Assembly: GCF_021347895.1 (NCBI RefSeq)
Contig: NC_067120.1
Span: 15,795,361 to 15,859,360, forward strand
Source of the DNA: Acanthochromis polyacanthus
Lineage: Eukaryota; Chordata; Actinopteri; Pomacentridae
DNA: 64,000 nt
Reading direction: 5' to 3'
Shown here: in pieces, positions 10,910 through 23,700 of the stretch
How the letters are laid out: each line of letters begins with the position of its first letter
Numbering within the stretch: the first letter of the stretch is position 1
Translations under genes and position numbers: made by a program
Notes under the pieces: generated by a model
What the model was told of the DNA's origin: nothing
What the model saw: the letters and a program-made list of their open reading frames with translations, nothing else
Databases searched by the model: none

Positions 10910-12385
10910 ATGACTGTGGTAGCAGGAGACAACATGGACGAGACCTCGGCCGTCCCGGGCCACCCTCAGGACACCTACCCCCCAGACCACAACGACCACG
11001 AGTGCTGCGAGAGGGTGGTCATCAACATCGCAGGTCTGCGCTTCGAGACGCAGCTCAAAACTCTCTCCCAGTTCCCGGAGACGTTGCTGGGCAACCCCAA
11101 GAAGCGGATGCGCTACTTCGACCCGCTCAGAAACGAGTACTTCTTCGACAGGAACCGGCCCAGCTTCGATGCCATCCTGTATTACTACCAGTCCGGGGGG
11201 CGCCTCAGAAGACCCGTCAACGTCCCTTTGGATATGTTCTCAGAAGAGATTAAGTTCTACGAGCTGGGAGTGGAGGCCATGGAGAAGTTCCGAGAGGATG
11301 AGGGCTTCATCAGGGAGGAGGAGCGGCCTCTGCCTGAGAAGGAGTTCCAGCGGCAGATCTGGCTTCTCTTCGAGCATCCAGAGAGCTCAGGCACCGCCAG
11401 AGGGATCGCCATCGTGTCTGTGATGGTGATCCTCATTTCCATAGTCATCTTTTGTTTAGAGACTTTGCCCCAGCTGAAAGAGGACCCGATGGGTCGAATG
11501 GTCAGAGTGGGGAACACCACCATTTATTACAAGCCAAATATCCTCACTGACCCATTCTTTGTCATTGAGACTCTCTGCATCATCTGGTTCTCCTTTGAGT
11601 TGATAGTGCGCTTTCTGGCATGTCCGAGCAAACCGGCCTTCTTCAAGAACATGATGAACATGATCGACATCGTGGCCATCATCCCTTATTTCATCACACT
11701 GGGCACCGAGCTGGCTGAAGACCCGGAGAGCGAGGGGGTGGGAGAGCAGGCAACATCTCTGGCCATCCTCAGGGTAATCCGTCTGGTCAGGGTGTTCAGG
11801 ATCTTCAAGCTGTCACGACACTCCAAAGGACTGCAGATTTTGGGGCAGACCCTCAAAGCCAGCATGCGAGAGCTGGGATTGCTGATCTTCTTTCTGTTCA
11901 TTGGGGTCATCCTGTTCTCCAGCGCTGTCTACTTTGCCGAGGCAGAGGAGCAAGGATCCTACTTTGGCAGCATCCCAGATGCGTTTTGGTGGGCCGTTGT
12001 GTCCATGACAACTGTGGGCTATGGGGACATGGTGCCGGTCACTATAGGGGGCAAGATTGTAGGATCTCTGTGCGCAATCGCTGGAGTGTTGACAATTGCG
12101 CTGCCGGTGCCTGTCATTGTGTCCAACTTCAACTACTTCTACCACCGGGAGACCGAGGGAGAAGAGCAGGCCCAGCTGCTGAACGTCAGCAACCCCAACA
12201 TCCCCTCTGAAACCAACTCCAGCCGCCGTAGTTCATCTACTGTCAGCAAGTCAGAGTACATGGAGATTGATGGAGACATAAACAATAGCATCGACAATTT
12301 TAGGGAGGCAAACCTCAGAACTGGCAATTGCACTATAGCCAACCAAAACTGTGTAAATAAAAGCAAGCTGCTTACAGATGTTTAG
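10910..12385 (+). CDS. kcna1: Voltage-gated K+ channel, Kv1.1-type (intronless)
   Basis: A 491-residue Kv1 alpha subunit. I start it at the MTVV methionine (AAAATGA context), because Kv1.1 proteins begin there; an in-frame ATG at 10763 would only add 49 low-complexity residues. Visible parts are the T1 domain (about 35-160), S1 (about 165-185), a glycosylation sequon N202-T-T, S4 (about 287-301), the filter TVGYGD (368-373), the S6 PVPV segment (399-402) and the C-terminal [11 protein letters not shown] ligand. The C-terminus, with [16 protein letters not shown], is near-identical to mammalian Kv1.1. Two details stand out: Val375 where mammalian Kv1.1 has Tyr, and Ile403 encoded by ATT at the position edited A-to-I in mammals. 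It forms low-threshold delayed-rectifier channels in axons. It lies 4.3 kb after kcna6, same strand. Confidence 0.95.
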   Translation: MTVVAGDNMDETSAVPGHPQDTYPPDHNDHECCERVVINIAGLRFETQLKTLSQFPETLLGNPKKRMRYFDPLRNEYFFDRNRPSFDAILYYYQSGGRLRRPVNVPLDMFSEEIKFYELGVEAMEKFREDEGFIREEERPLPEKEFQRQIWLLFEHPESSGTARGIAIVSVMVILISIVIFCLETLPQLKEDPMGRMVRVGNTTIYYKPNILTDPFFVIETLCIIWFSFELIVRFLACPSKPAFFKNMMNMIDIVAIIPYFITLGTELAEDPESEGVGEQATSLAILRVIRLVRVFRIFKLSRHSKGLQILGQTLKASMRELGLLIFFLFIGVILFSSAVYFAEAEEQGSYFGSIPDAFWWAVVSMTTVGYGDMVPVTIGGKIVGSLCAIAGVLTIALPVPVIVSNFNYFYHRETEGEEQAQLLNVSNPNIPSETNSSRRSSSTVSKSEYMEIDGDINNSIDNFREANLRTGNCTIANQNCVNKSKLLTDV

Positions 12386-15300
12386 ACACTAGTTAGGAAC
12401 TTTAGGATCTCTACAGGACAGTCACATGTGGAGTAGACCATCAGTTAGGAATGCTTCATTTACCTCCCCAAAGCGCTCTATGGCATTAGGCCTACAACTA
12501 CGCTCAGCTATACAGAAAGGAAACAGAAAAACAAAGCTGTTAGAGTATATGACAGGTAGATAGAATAATTAATTCTTCTGATCCTACCAATATATAGTAA
12601 TATCAAAAAGAAAACATTCTTTATTACACGTATACGCGGCTCCCTCGAGGACGCAGAGCACAGCCTGTCTGATCAGACGACGGCGTGACCATTCAAATCT
12701 TATGCATGGAGTACAGATTACATTTCAGCAAGTTGCACAATGCACCAGAAACGACTGCAGACATGCAAGCATCTGCAGCCGAGTGGTAAGCGCCAAGAAG
12801 TTAGGAGACCCTCCCCGTCCTCCCTTCTCCTCCCTCCTCTCTCTCCCCCACAAAGGATCTACTACTCAGCAAAGCACCTTATAGGAGGAAGACTGATCTG
12901 TCTTGCTTGGATTTAAACAGATGGTGATGTACTTGCTTCACGGACATCTGCAATGCTGCTGTTTTCTCAGCATTTGCTGTAATTGTGTTATCACCAAGTG
13001 ATTCAATGCCATGCCCTTTAGATGCAACACAGCACAATGATAAAGTGAGCTTCACACGAGCATGATTAGAGACTTTCCATTTTGATATCGGCATGCATGA
13101 GACATATCTCACCTACTGGAAAGGATGTTCTTTTGGATATCTGCCTCCATTCCCCCCCTCTCATCTGTTTTCATACTGAGTGCACTGGATGAGTTTTTAA
13201 TTTGAAGTGCTCAAATTAAAATCATTTAGAAGTATAGAAATTGAATGTTAAATCTTAAGGGAACAGTACATAAATGAGATCATAGCATGAAAAAAGTAAC
13301 CTGCATTATGGTCTATCGACTAAGGTACTTTTGTATCCTGGTATATTTAATGCATGATGTGAGTATTCAGCTTGTTGCAATTCAGGCACTCTGCAGTGCT
13401 CTATTGTCAGGGAAACTAAGGAAGTCAAATTCTGGATGTTTCTGAATTGTGATCAAATATATCCAAACCCACCTTGAGGATGCAGAGTTTCTAATTTAAA
13501 AGTAGACAAAGAAACTGAATATTATCAAAAATGCATATAATCATAATAAGCACCAATTACAGTATTAGTCAATAGTGCAGTGCATGGACCTTCTTTGAAC
13601 AAGAAAAGTTAACATATTTTTAGTCATGCTTCCATCTCCACCTCTAATTTCAGTGCATATTCATTTGGAATCCACCGAAACGGATCAATACCAAATTTCA
13701 CGTCATATTTCGGAGGATTATTCTGACATTAGTTGCTAGTGCCTTTATCCCTTTCACCAACAGGACCAGTGAAAGTGCCTCTGTGTACAGTGGTATTTGT
13801 GTGGTTGAGCAGAGCTGCTTTACCTTCTGTCTTGGTGTTGATACACAGTTGGTCATGATGTTAAAGATGCCAGATGAGCACGTTTGAAACAGCAGGTGAC
13901 TATTGGTCAAAAAAGAAAAACAAAACAAAAAAAAAGATGATCCATGCTGTCATGCACAACCCAGTTTTCACGCTGTCACACACGTAATTAAGCCCTTAAG
14001 CAGCAATGTATTGTACTCTGCATGTTTACCATTCCGATTCAAAAAGGGAATATCCATCGAGACTTCAGTTATGCCTGTTGTTTTTCTTTGTGCACCATGC
14101 ATCCTTTCAGGGTCTCTACCTCAGTGAGGTCATTGCAAACTTGCTGCAGAGCCGCAAGCTTCAATGCAGGGCTTCCTATACCATAATGCAAAATGGAACC
14201 TTAAGTGTAAACTGCAGTCATGCAATATTGAATGTGAGAGTCCCAAAGCATAGCCTTTACATAAGCACTTAGGACAAATAGTGTACCACAATCCCGCTCC
14301 TTTTTTCACTTAAAGCTACGCACAATCAGGGCGTTCATTTTGTAGAGTTTGTGGAGACTGTTTGACTCTCCCGACGGGATGAGGTGATGTGTTAGTTTCT
14401 TTGAAACAGTGCCACGTTGTGTCACAGGACAACACCTGAATGTGTTTAAACACATCTGTGTCGAATACAGCGAAAAAATAAGATTAACTAGTTTTTAAAT
14501 CTGTCATACTGCAGTTCTTGGGCATTGCAATGCACAGCAGAGTGCAGTCCATCTTTTTTTGCACAATCATGTTATTCTGTTGCTTGAGCTACTTTTATTT
14601 TTTTACTACTGACTTCCTTTTTCTGTTTCCCTGTGCTTGCTCATACGTAGTTTCTCTGCATATTGTTCCAAACAGGCGAACTGCAGATAGATTTGGACAC
14701 ACTTGAAAATCTCCAGCTACTGTACATCAGTCTACACTCAGTATTGAGATGAATTCATCCAAATGATAGTAAGATTTTGTACTGTACGCTCTGTTTTTTT
14801 TTTTAGCACTCTCCTGACAAGGTCCTGTAAAAAAAAAAAAAAAAAAAAAAAAGCTCCACTGCAGTGCTACTTGAATGTCATAGTTGTTTCTGTTGGTGCA
14901 TTGGCTATTCTCTGTGGTGCTAGTACAGGACTACCATTGTTGTCTTGTTACCATAACATGTTATCTGAAGCTGAAGCAAGCCTGCGTTAATCGTTTTGGA
15001 GAAGATGATCTTCCATTCAGTGATTTTTCTTGCGTTTTTGGTGGCTGGTTGGTTAGTTAGTTTAGGGCACTGTTTGTCATTTTATTTGGAACTGATCTTT
15101 GTACTGTACTAATGAAGAGCGTCTGCCTCAGGCAAGATAAATATGTTAGATGTCAGGAGTTCAAAATAAAATATCATTCAACTTGTCTAGGCTTTCTCGA
15201 ACAGAAGGGCACGAGTAATACCCACAACCATATATTATATTACGATATATAGAATGACAGAGAAATTAAAATAGTCTCCTAAATGCAGCTATCAGGAAAT

Positions 15301-18300
15301 TGTTTGCTTTGCTCACAAGTTTCTCGTAACACTGATTCTTGACAGTATTGATGTGTGCATGAAATAGTCCGACGTGAGGTGAAGAAAACACAAATGATGC
15401 CCCTCACATTGGCAGCGCTGTCGCTACTCTTGCTGTGAGGCCATGTATGGATGGTGCTACGCATTCAGTTACCCAACAAAAACATGCATTCTTAAGAGCA
15501 ATAGAAAAACAGATAACCTGTTTCTTAGATGCTTTTTGTAAAAAAAAAACAAAAAAAAAAACAGGAAAACAAATCTATTTTGAATGTCAGAGAAACTGCG
15601 ATCACTTGACAGATACTCACAACAGGGCTGTTTAAAACTCCTTTGTTCTGGGACTTTTATAGGTCAGCGGGGTCAAATGTGGAGGTGGACATTTTATTGA
15701 GAGAAACCAGTGAAAACCCCAAATATAGGCTTTGTAGTAGTTCCCATTTAGCACCCAGGTCGGAATGGAGTTGTTTTATTGTCACGAGCAAAAGGGGTTC
15801 AGTCAGACCTACTACACAGTCCAAAAGCAAAAGCCCACAATGCACTTAGAGAGGATCTGTCTTCAGTTCACTGGACTGATCAGCTGTTAGAGAGCAAGTC
15901 AGAGAAGGTGCCTAAAAGGTTTTACATATTCATTTGTTTTAGCTCACTGTCAGATGTTACGCTTCTGCAAACAAACATGAGTAACAAGATCTAAAAAAAA
16001 AAAAAGAAAAAAAAGAAAAACCATGACATTAATCTAATTAAGAAAAAAAAACAAAATGTCATGAGAACAAAACGCTATTTAGCTAGAATAAGATAGAGAA
16101 AATTAACCACTATATACTAGAATTATGGAAAACAAGTTTAATGTGTGTTCTGATTTTCCTTTGTTTCTGTTTTGTTGGTTTTTTGGTGGCGCTGTACCAT
16201 GACTGATTGAGGAAGAACATGCCTTATACTGGAATATCGAAACAATATGTTCCTCCAGCAAGCCATGATAATGAAACTACTGTATTATGATCACTTGCTA
16301 TACACTAGATGATATGGACAAGAAGTGTACTATTATAAAAAAAAATAATAACACCACATGGTTTGTTTGTTTTTTTTGGTTTGAAGAAAAAAAAATAGAG
16401 GATTCATTCAAATGCCATGTTCATGTTTTTTTTTTTCTCCCCCCAACTCTCTGCTGCTGAACCTTCTGCTATAATGTATCTCTACAGAAACCTACTGATC
16501 ACAAAAAACTGCATGGTCGATGGAAGACTGCATGAGCTTTGCCTTTCAAACTGTGGATCAACTATAATACAGTTGCATCATTTTAAAAAGAAACCCTTGC
16601 TTTCATCTGCACCTAGGCTTCCTGTAAGGCCCTGTTCAGAAGTTGTCGTGAAACGTGTCCTCTGCTGGATTTCTAAAAAGCACCTTAGCGCTGACCTCAT
16701 CACTGAGACGGCACCGGGGTATCCGAGCCGTACCCCTCCGTCTGGGCGTGATGTTCAGGTTGTGCTTGCTAGGCTCTGAATGTGAGCAAGGACATCAAGG
16801 GCTAGTTTCTTAGACTTTATCTCTGTTCTAAGACTGAAACGCTCTTTCAAGTGACATTTTGCCCATTCCTATCTCAGTCTAGACTCTAGTGATACTGTGT
16901 TGTGGGAAACATGTCCATCATGTCTAAACAGGGCCTGTGTCGCACACCCTCCTCTGTACTTCACCGGTTTCAAGGCGTTCTTGTTTATTAAAAGTGTGGA
17001 TATTGGACTGCCTGCTGAGGAGGCACTGAACGGGACCGAATGTTGGGATGCTGTGTACCTCACTCGCCAAAGGTGACAATACATGAGAAGCACTTGCTTG
17101 TATTAGAAGTGTGATGGCTATGAGTTTGTCCTCTCTGTCAAGAATGCACATTTAATTGCTGGTAGGGAAGCTGGGCCTTTTCGGAGCAAAAGCGCTAACG
17201 GACTGTTGAACTCTCCTGCTCTTCTTTTCATCCACACGCAAGCCAAACTTTGATTGTGTTATCTAATCCAGCCGTCATTGTCATGTTGTGTTTACCGAGG
17301 ATTATGCTACAATGTGTTCAGTTTGTCAGATGATGACAAAGGCATGGTCTGTGATCTATGCAAGGGTTATTTGTTTTTTTTCTTTTTTCTTATATCACTT
17401 ATGATTTCATCTTACATTAACTTCAATAAATTTTTAAGGATCTGCTGGTGTACACTCATTTCGGCTCGGGGTTGGGGGATGTATTTCTGCACACAAATGA
17501 CTCCATCTTGCAAGTTGTCGCAGTCCTTTCCGTGCACAGATACGCTGCAGTGTTACAGAATCCGAGGTCTCCATCTAGATGTGTCTTACCTCTGTACTAC
17601 AGTACCCTCTCACTGAAGCCATTAGCAGTGATTCATGGGGCTAAGGTAATGGTTCCACGCTAATCCTCCCTCCCCAGGGGGGCACCGCTTACCTCTGTCA
17701 TTCCCTGAAAGTTGTTACACACCTCAGACACACAAAGAGCTCCTGTCTCCGCTCGCTGCCTCTTCCTGCATTCGCACAGACTTAAAACCCATCTGAGTAG
17801 GACTCTGTTGCACTAAGCGCAGACTTATTTAGGCTGCAATTATTGTCATTATCTATTTATTTTCTCACTCTACAGTATGAAATTACACGCCCTTAAGCCT
17901 GAAGTGACATCTTCAAATTGCTGGTTTGTCCGACTGACAAGATGCTGCAAATCCTCACATTTAGGAAACCGAAACAAGAGATTGTTTGTTTCTGTAGCTG
18001 GAAAAATGAACTAAAATGTGAAACTATTATTACAAACATTTGCTAAATCAGCTGCTTATGGTGTCTCTTCAGAGTAGGCTTCACTCTCCATCTTATTTAA
18101 ATTACAACCTTTTAAAACATACTCTAAAACATCTTGTTTCTTAGCATGTGATTCTGACAGCCTGTCAGATGAAACCTCACATTAAGGAGGTCTTTTAATA
18201 TTAAACACACGCAGCTGTCGAGGGCAGTAACCCTAAAACAGCAGGCAAACACGTCCAATCTTAGAACAGTCGGAGGCAAATCAAGCGCTGAAGCTGAAAT

Positions 18301-19078
18301 AAGTGGGTGCAGTCTCTGGGCTGTGAAAATGATTCATTCCCACTTCTGTCCTCTGACGGCGTGAAGCTGAACATTGGGCCGCAGAGGCATCACGCTGAAT
18401 GCTGCAGCTCATGCGTCCCTGGTCCATCTGTCTCTCTCTCTCAGTGTCTCTGTCCCTCTCAGTTTCTCTCGGTGTGTTCGCCGTACGGTGACCTGAACTG
18501 AGGAGAGCCTCTTCTGCCTTCCTCTGCATTGCCCCCAGGAAATGCAGCACTCCTCACTCTGCAGGCAGCAGCAGTAAGGGTGGGGTGAGTTGGCGCTGGT
18601 CCCACTCTTCTTGCTCATACACTCTCGCTTTCTCTGTGTCTGTCTTTGTCTCTCGCTCTCTCCTCCTTTCTGCCTCTCATGAGTGCTGGTAAGCCCCACT
18701 GGACTGTAATAACAGAACGCATCGTACAGAAGAGGAGCTCAGCCACAGTAGAGGATTTCACACCGCTTTTGTTTGCTTTCTCTCCTCTGCTTCGCGCGTC
18801 TAATTCACTTATATAAGCATACATAGGTATTCAGAGGTCCAACTGCAACTGGAGGAGGTTGTTTTGCTGTCAGATTATAGTTTACATGCTAAGCTTTACC
18901 TTATCCTTGTCCTCCACACCTATTTGTAGTGTTGTGCAATTTTTTTTAACCCTTCAACATCCAGTTTGTATTTCCCGTTAGGAAGCTACAAAAGCTAGCT
19001 TTGTGGTCATTTGTTCCAGGGAAAGCAGAGGTTTGTAAATACACAACTACATATGGGTGACAAATCACAGGAAAAAAA
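12386..19078 (+). other. Probable long kcna1 3' UTR, then gene-free spacer
   Basis: No exon-like ORF is supported here. The first few kilobases are AT-rich with A runs and could be kcna1 3' UTR, which is long in mammals; AATAAA occurs at 15165-15170. An A run lies at 14829-14852. The 18.4-18.7 kb part is rich in CTCT. Open frames in this region are short, overlap on both strands and look like chance. Confidence 0.45.
15165..15170 (+). terminator. Candidate kcna1 polyadenylation signal
   Basis: AATAAA 2.8 kb after the kcna1 stop codon. Other possible signals exist further downstream (CAATAAAT near 17425), so the 3' end is uncertain. Confidence 0.3.
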
Positions 19079-19620
19079 AAACAAATGTATTGGTAAGGTC
19101 ACTACTGGCCTCCAGAATAGCCTCAATGTACAATTTTTCCCAAAAAAATTCCCTCCTTCACTGTTTTGATGATGGTGGAACAGACCGCTGTCTGACAAGT
19201 CAGTCCAGAATGTCCCAGAAGTGTTTAGTTGTGTTCAAATCTGGTGACTACAAAGGTCAGAGCTGATGAATCCGATCATTCTCATCCTCATCAAACCCCT
19301 CAGTGACCTGTCGTGCCCTGTGAATGAGGACATTGTCATCCTGGAAGGCGCAGTTCCCATCAGGATAGAAATGTTTCATCATAGGACAGAGATGAACACT
19401 GAATGACTTTGCATTGATCTGCAGTGACCCTTCCCTCTGAAGGGACAAGTGGACCCAAACCATGCCAGCAAAATGCAGCACACAGCATAACAGAGCCACA
19501 AACTTTCTCGCTGTATGAGGATTTTTTCATTGGTTTTTCTTTTAATCCATCATCCATCTGTAGTTTAGCTTCTTCAGAATCACCAGACTGATCTTAAGGA
19601 GCAGCACTTGTACAGGTTAG
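19079..19620. mobile_element. Decayed Tc1/mariner-like transposon relic
   Basis: The wording of this stretch (GGCCTCCAGAATAGCCTCAAT near 19108, TTCAAATCTGGTGACTACAA near 19235, a GACATTGTCATCCTGGAAG block near 19329) resembles the antisense strand of Tc1-like transposase repeats abundant in fish genomes. No intact frame remains. Recognised from memory of the repeat type, so family and edges are tentative. Confidence 0.45.
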
Positions 19621-20027
19621 TATGTGTTTATTAGACAATCACTCTTTGTCCTGACACAAAGGGGCAACTGTTGGTACCAAAAAAGAAACATTCTAAGGGT
19701 TTTAGTCAGCCAACTTTCCATGTTTTCATCCTCAATCTCAAACTCTCTGCTCATTGTACAAAACTCAGCTGCAGAGACAGGATCACATCATCCTTGTATC
19801 CTGTTTACAATGACTGACTGTATGCATTAGGACAGATTTTCAGATTAAAATACACTTTTACTTAAAGAGAGTTTCCTGATTTTACTTGAGTTTTAATTCC
19901 TTTGATTTTTTAAAAATTCTGTTTGAAAAATTTCATTGTGCTTTTCCAAATGGTATCATTTGATGGTTTCTGGCTCGTGTGTTTTATTTTGCTGCCCTTG
20001 TGAAGCACTTTGTAACATGGTTTTTGA

Positions 20028-20063
20028 AAAGCGCCTCATAAATCTTTATTCATGAGGCGCTTT
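20028..20063. repeat. Short perfect inverted repeat (hairpin)
   Basis: Arms AAAGCGCCTCAT (20028-20039) and ATGAGGCGCTTT (20052-20063) are perfect 12-bp complements around a 12-nt loop. The left arm sits in a retroposon-tail-like sequence (GAAGCACTTTGTAACATGG just before it). Confidence 0.8.
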
Positions 20064-20117
20064 ATTCAAATTATAAAGCTCTATGGCTATGAAATAAACA
20101 GCTAAATCTACATGCTG

Positions 20118-20795
20118 ATGGAGTGTGGAAACTCGGATCTGAACACTGCGAAATTGTGAAACTGTGAACCCCCTGGAGAGGAAGTACTACTGGAAGAAAA
20201 TGCTGGAGGCCGTCCATATCATCCACAAACACGGAATCGTCCATAGTGACTTAAAGCCAGCACATTTTGTCATCGTGAACGCATCGCTAAAATTGATCGA
20301 CTTTGGCATCGCAAACCGAATCCAACCAGACGTAACGAGCATCATGAAGGATTCACAAGTAGGAACTCTGAACTATATGCCTCCTGTAGCCAAAGACACT
20401 TCATCCCAGCCGGGAAAAGCATGCTCAAAGATAAGTCTCAAAGGTGACGTGTGGTGTTCTGGGTGTATACTGTACTGTCTGACTTATGGGAAGACTCCAT
20501 TCCAAAGCATCACCAAGCTGCACGCCATCATCGATCCTTCTTATAAGATCGAGTTTCCTGACATCTCAGAGAAGGATTTGCTGGATGTGTTGAAGAGGTG
20601 TTTAGTACGAAAAACCAGTGAGAGAATCTCTTTATTCAAAGGACTGCTGTATTATTGTGATGGTCTCTTTCTCAGCACATTTGTGGCACTCAGCGACAAT
20701 CACACTGGTTCCTACCAAAGTCACAAAACTTTAGAAAGGAGTCACAAATAGATAGTTTTAGTTATTTACTTAAAAAAAAAAAAAGAAAAAAAAAA
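20118..20795 (+). pseudogene. ttk: Processed pseudogene of TTK (Mps1) protein kinase
   Basis: An intronless copy of the kinase domain of the spindle-checkpoint kinase TTK. Recognisable blocks are MECGNSDLN (from 20118), [38 protein letters not shown] and KLHAIIDP. The C-terminal [10 protein letters not shown] before the stop at 20751 resembles the TTK tail. An A-rich tract at 20772-20795 looks like a retrotransposed poly(A) tail. It is dead: the frame shifts near 20160, the catalytic-loop Asn after SDLKPA is replaced by His, the Glu of the activation-segment MPPE motif is lost with a one-codon deletion, and there are further deletions near 20500 and after 20640. The 195-codon open frame at 20164-20751 is what remains uninterrupted. 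The parent gene is not in this window. Confidence 0.85.
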
Positions 20796-23700
20796 GTTAA
20801 ACACTCTCCTAAAGTTTTCTTACAAGCATTACAAACAAGAGCAAATCATACATGCCAGCCCATGTAACAAGGTAAATGGAACAAAAGAAGAAGATAATAC
20901 AGACTTTGGATTACGTCATTGTTGGTTTTGGACTCTCCATGACATTCATCAGAAAATTAGCTTAATTGTGTTTGTTTGAAATCTCAAGTCGACAAAGGTA
21001 CCCAGAAATCAGCCTCCACGTGTGAATGAGAAAAAATGTAATTGAAACTGTGGTGTTGTAAGCCCCTGTCCTGGTAATCCCTGATCAGCGTGTTGGACTA
21101 ATTGAGGTGCTGTCGGTCAGCGGTGCACTAGGCCTCCATCCAGCCTAACACCCCCCTCCTCCTCCCTGGAAGCTCCACGGTATCCTACAACTGCCTGAGC
21201 GCATCTCCTTGAATTGAAAAGTCAGCTGTTAGGCAAGCAAGTTCTTATCCAGCAGTGAGCGCTTACAGCCGTGTCCGCATGCAATGTACTGTGGCTGTGT
21301 GTGCTCATTACCCCACTGCCTCAGCCTTTCATTGTTTTTCTCTTTCTCACACACACACACACACACAGAGGATGGCCAGTTCGCCTGAGTCAGGCTTCTT
21401 GATATTCCCTGATCGATCTCTTTGAAGACAGACACTCATCCCATATCCCTTGTACGAAAAACGCAATGCCATTCCTGTTGATGTCATCCAAAATGTTTCT
21501 CAAGGGCCTTTTCATTGTGGCCCAATCAGCTGTGCCTGCACAGTATCATATGATTACTATATCAAATCACAAGTGTCCTCTGGTGTCGACTTTATGGCCT
21601 ATATGCACGCTAGTCCACCTCGAACAGGCTCATAAAGGCTCCGAATGCTAACAACGTGCAAAACAGCTTTGACAGCATTATCGGATCTCCCATGCTAGAG
21701 CCAAAGCCCTTGGGTCCAACACCACCCCACCCCCAGGTCCGAGCCCACCAGCCTCTCTTACTCCCCTGGCTCCCTGAGGCCCTCTCTCTGGCCCACTTCC
21801 TCTTTGCATTACCTCCATCAGGCCGGGCTGCTGACACACTTGTTTAATAATTAAGGGCACGTCCATAATTTCCTCGTCCTTGTGGAAGTCCACAAATGGT
21901 CTCTGTGAAGCTCAGGCCAGTTAAATGTACATCGTTACTTGGGGCCAGTGACAGCGCAACACCACTGTAGTGATCCAGACAGAAAGTTCTCCAGGAGTTC
22001 ATTCAATCATCATGTAGTGTTGTGTCTAGCATGACGGCATTGTTAAAAGAACAGATGACAAAATACTCCAGCCTAAACCACTATAAAATCACAGTCTGTT
22101 TGTCAAGCTTTCCACTGCGCGCAGATCTTAAACTAAAAAAAGTTAATCTTTTTTATTTGCACCATCTTTATTTAGCATCTTATCATGTTAAAAACAGATG
22201 ATTAGCACTAAAACAAAGTACAGCGGAGAAAAAGTGTCGTAAAAGTGACACACATGTTCCCTGTGGTAAACCTCATGGTGGTGCTAAATGAAAAGTCTGG
22301 GAATCACCAGAGTCATTAGGGTTCGGGAACCATGAATGTCTGCATGACATTTCACAGCGGTCCGTACTGCAGTTGTGTAGGTATTTAAGTCTGGACTAAA
22401 GTGGTGGACCAGTTGATGTTTATGTCTCTAGAGTCACACAAGCCACAAGCCACAACCCCCCCCCCTGAAAACACCAGATAGACTGCCCAATTATTTCAAC
22501 TTTATACGACTGAATTTGTCAATGAAACGCTACCTTTCTGAGCAGCCTTGGCAGAATCTGTCATCAACACTCCTGGGCTGGATGTGCCCTTGTGGTATCA
22601 GGCGATGTGGATCTCAGTTTACATGCTTCTCCTGCCCAGTGTGCAGTGTCAGCGTGCTTGTCTGGGGGAGAAAAATTCAAAACTTAACATCCACGAAACT
22701 GCCGCTGTGACCTTCCTGCTTCAATTACATCACCACACGGCGCTCAAGGAGGCTGGCAAATACAAAACCACAAAAGGATATCACCATGAAGCACGAGGGC
22801 CCTGCTGAGACACACACAACCTGAGCATCGTCTGTGGATGCTGACTAGAGCCACCAGCAAAGGTCACCGTGAGGCCAGAAAGGGTGCTTAGTGGTTACAA
22901 GCAGCAGGGTCACTACTGGAAAAAGCAGTTATCTTTTAAGGGAGTAGTTAAAAGTTTGGGAAATGTGCTTATTGTCTTTTTTACAGTGAGAATTAGATGA
23001 CAGTATTGATGCCGTTAGCATAAAGACTGTAAAATAATCCCGGGTCTCCTCAAAGAGGTCATTAACACAGTGATTCTTCTTTGTCTGATCTGCATAAGAC
23101 AGGTGTAAAATCAGGTTGTTGTGGTTTTACAGAGGTCACCTGCTGGCAGGGATTTAGACATGACTCATGAGGATCACAAGGACTGAAGTCATGATGTTCA
23201 CTTCACCTGTTTAGGAAATGAAAGTGTTCGGATATGAAAAAATTCTTAATATTTGTTATTTTTATGCTATGGTTCTACATAGATTATATCAGGTAGATGA
23301 TAAGAAAAGATAGATGTAAATACTGAACTTGAGAGGTGCTGGTGAGGATATTTTAGCAGGCTAACCAGCTGCCAGCTTCTGTTTACTGAACAGACATGAA
23401 AGTGGTATTGATGGAAACCTGTATCAAAACGTGCTTCCCAAAATGTCAAGCTTTTCCTTTAAATAAGAAGGATCCAGTCAGACGCCTCCACTACCTTCTA
23501 CCCTTTCCCCACAGTGTAAAACTCATTCATCATTCACAACAAACTGCTCTGCTCTACTGATCTGTGACTTCTGCTCTCGCTCTCGCTTTTAAAGGCTGAT
23601 TTTGATGCTCAGGTTAAACACCTGAACATCCGCTGTGTTTTCTACAAAAGCATCCTAAAAGAGAGACAATAAAAGTTGTCTTTTGCAACTTTTGACATTA

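Noticed and set aside
19260..19560. Minus-strand frames of 65-80 codons as a gene
   Set aside because: They lie in what looks like transposon-relic sequence and are broken by stops.
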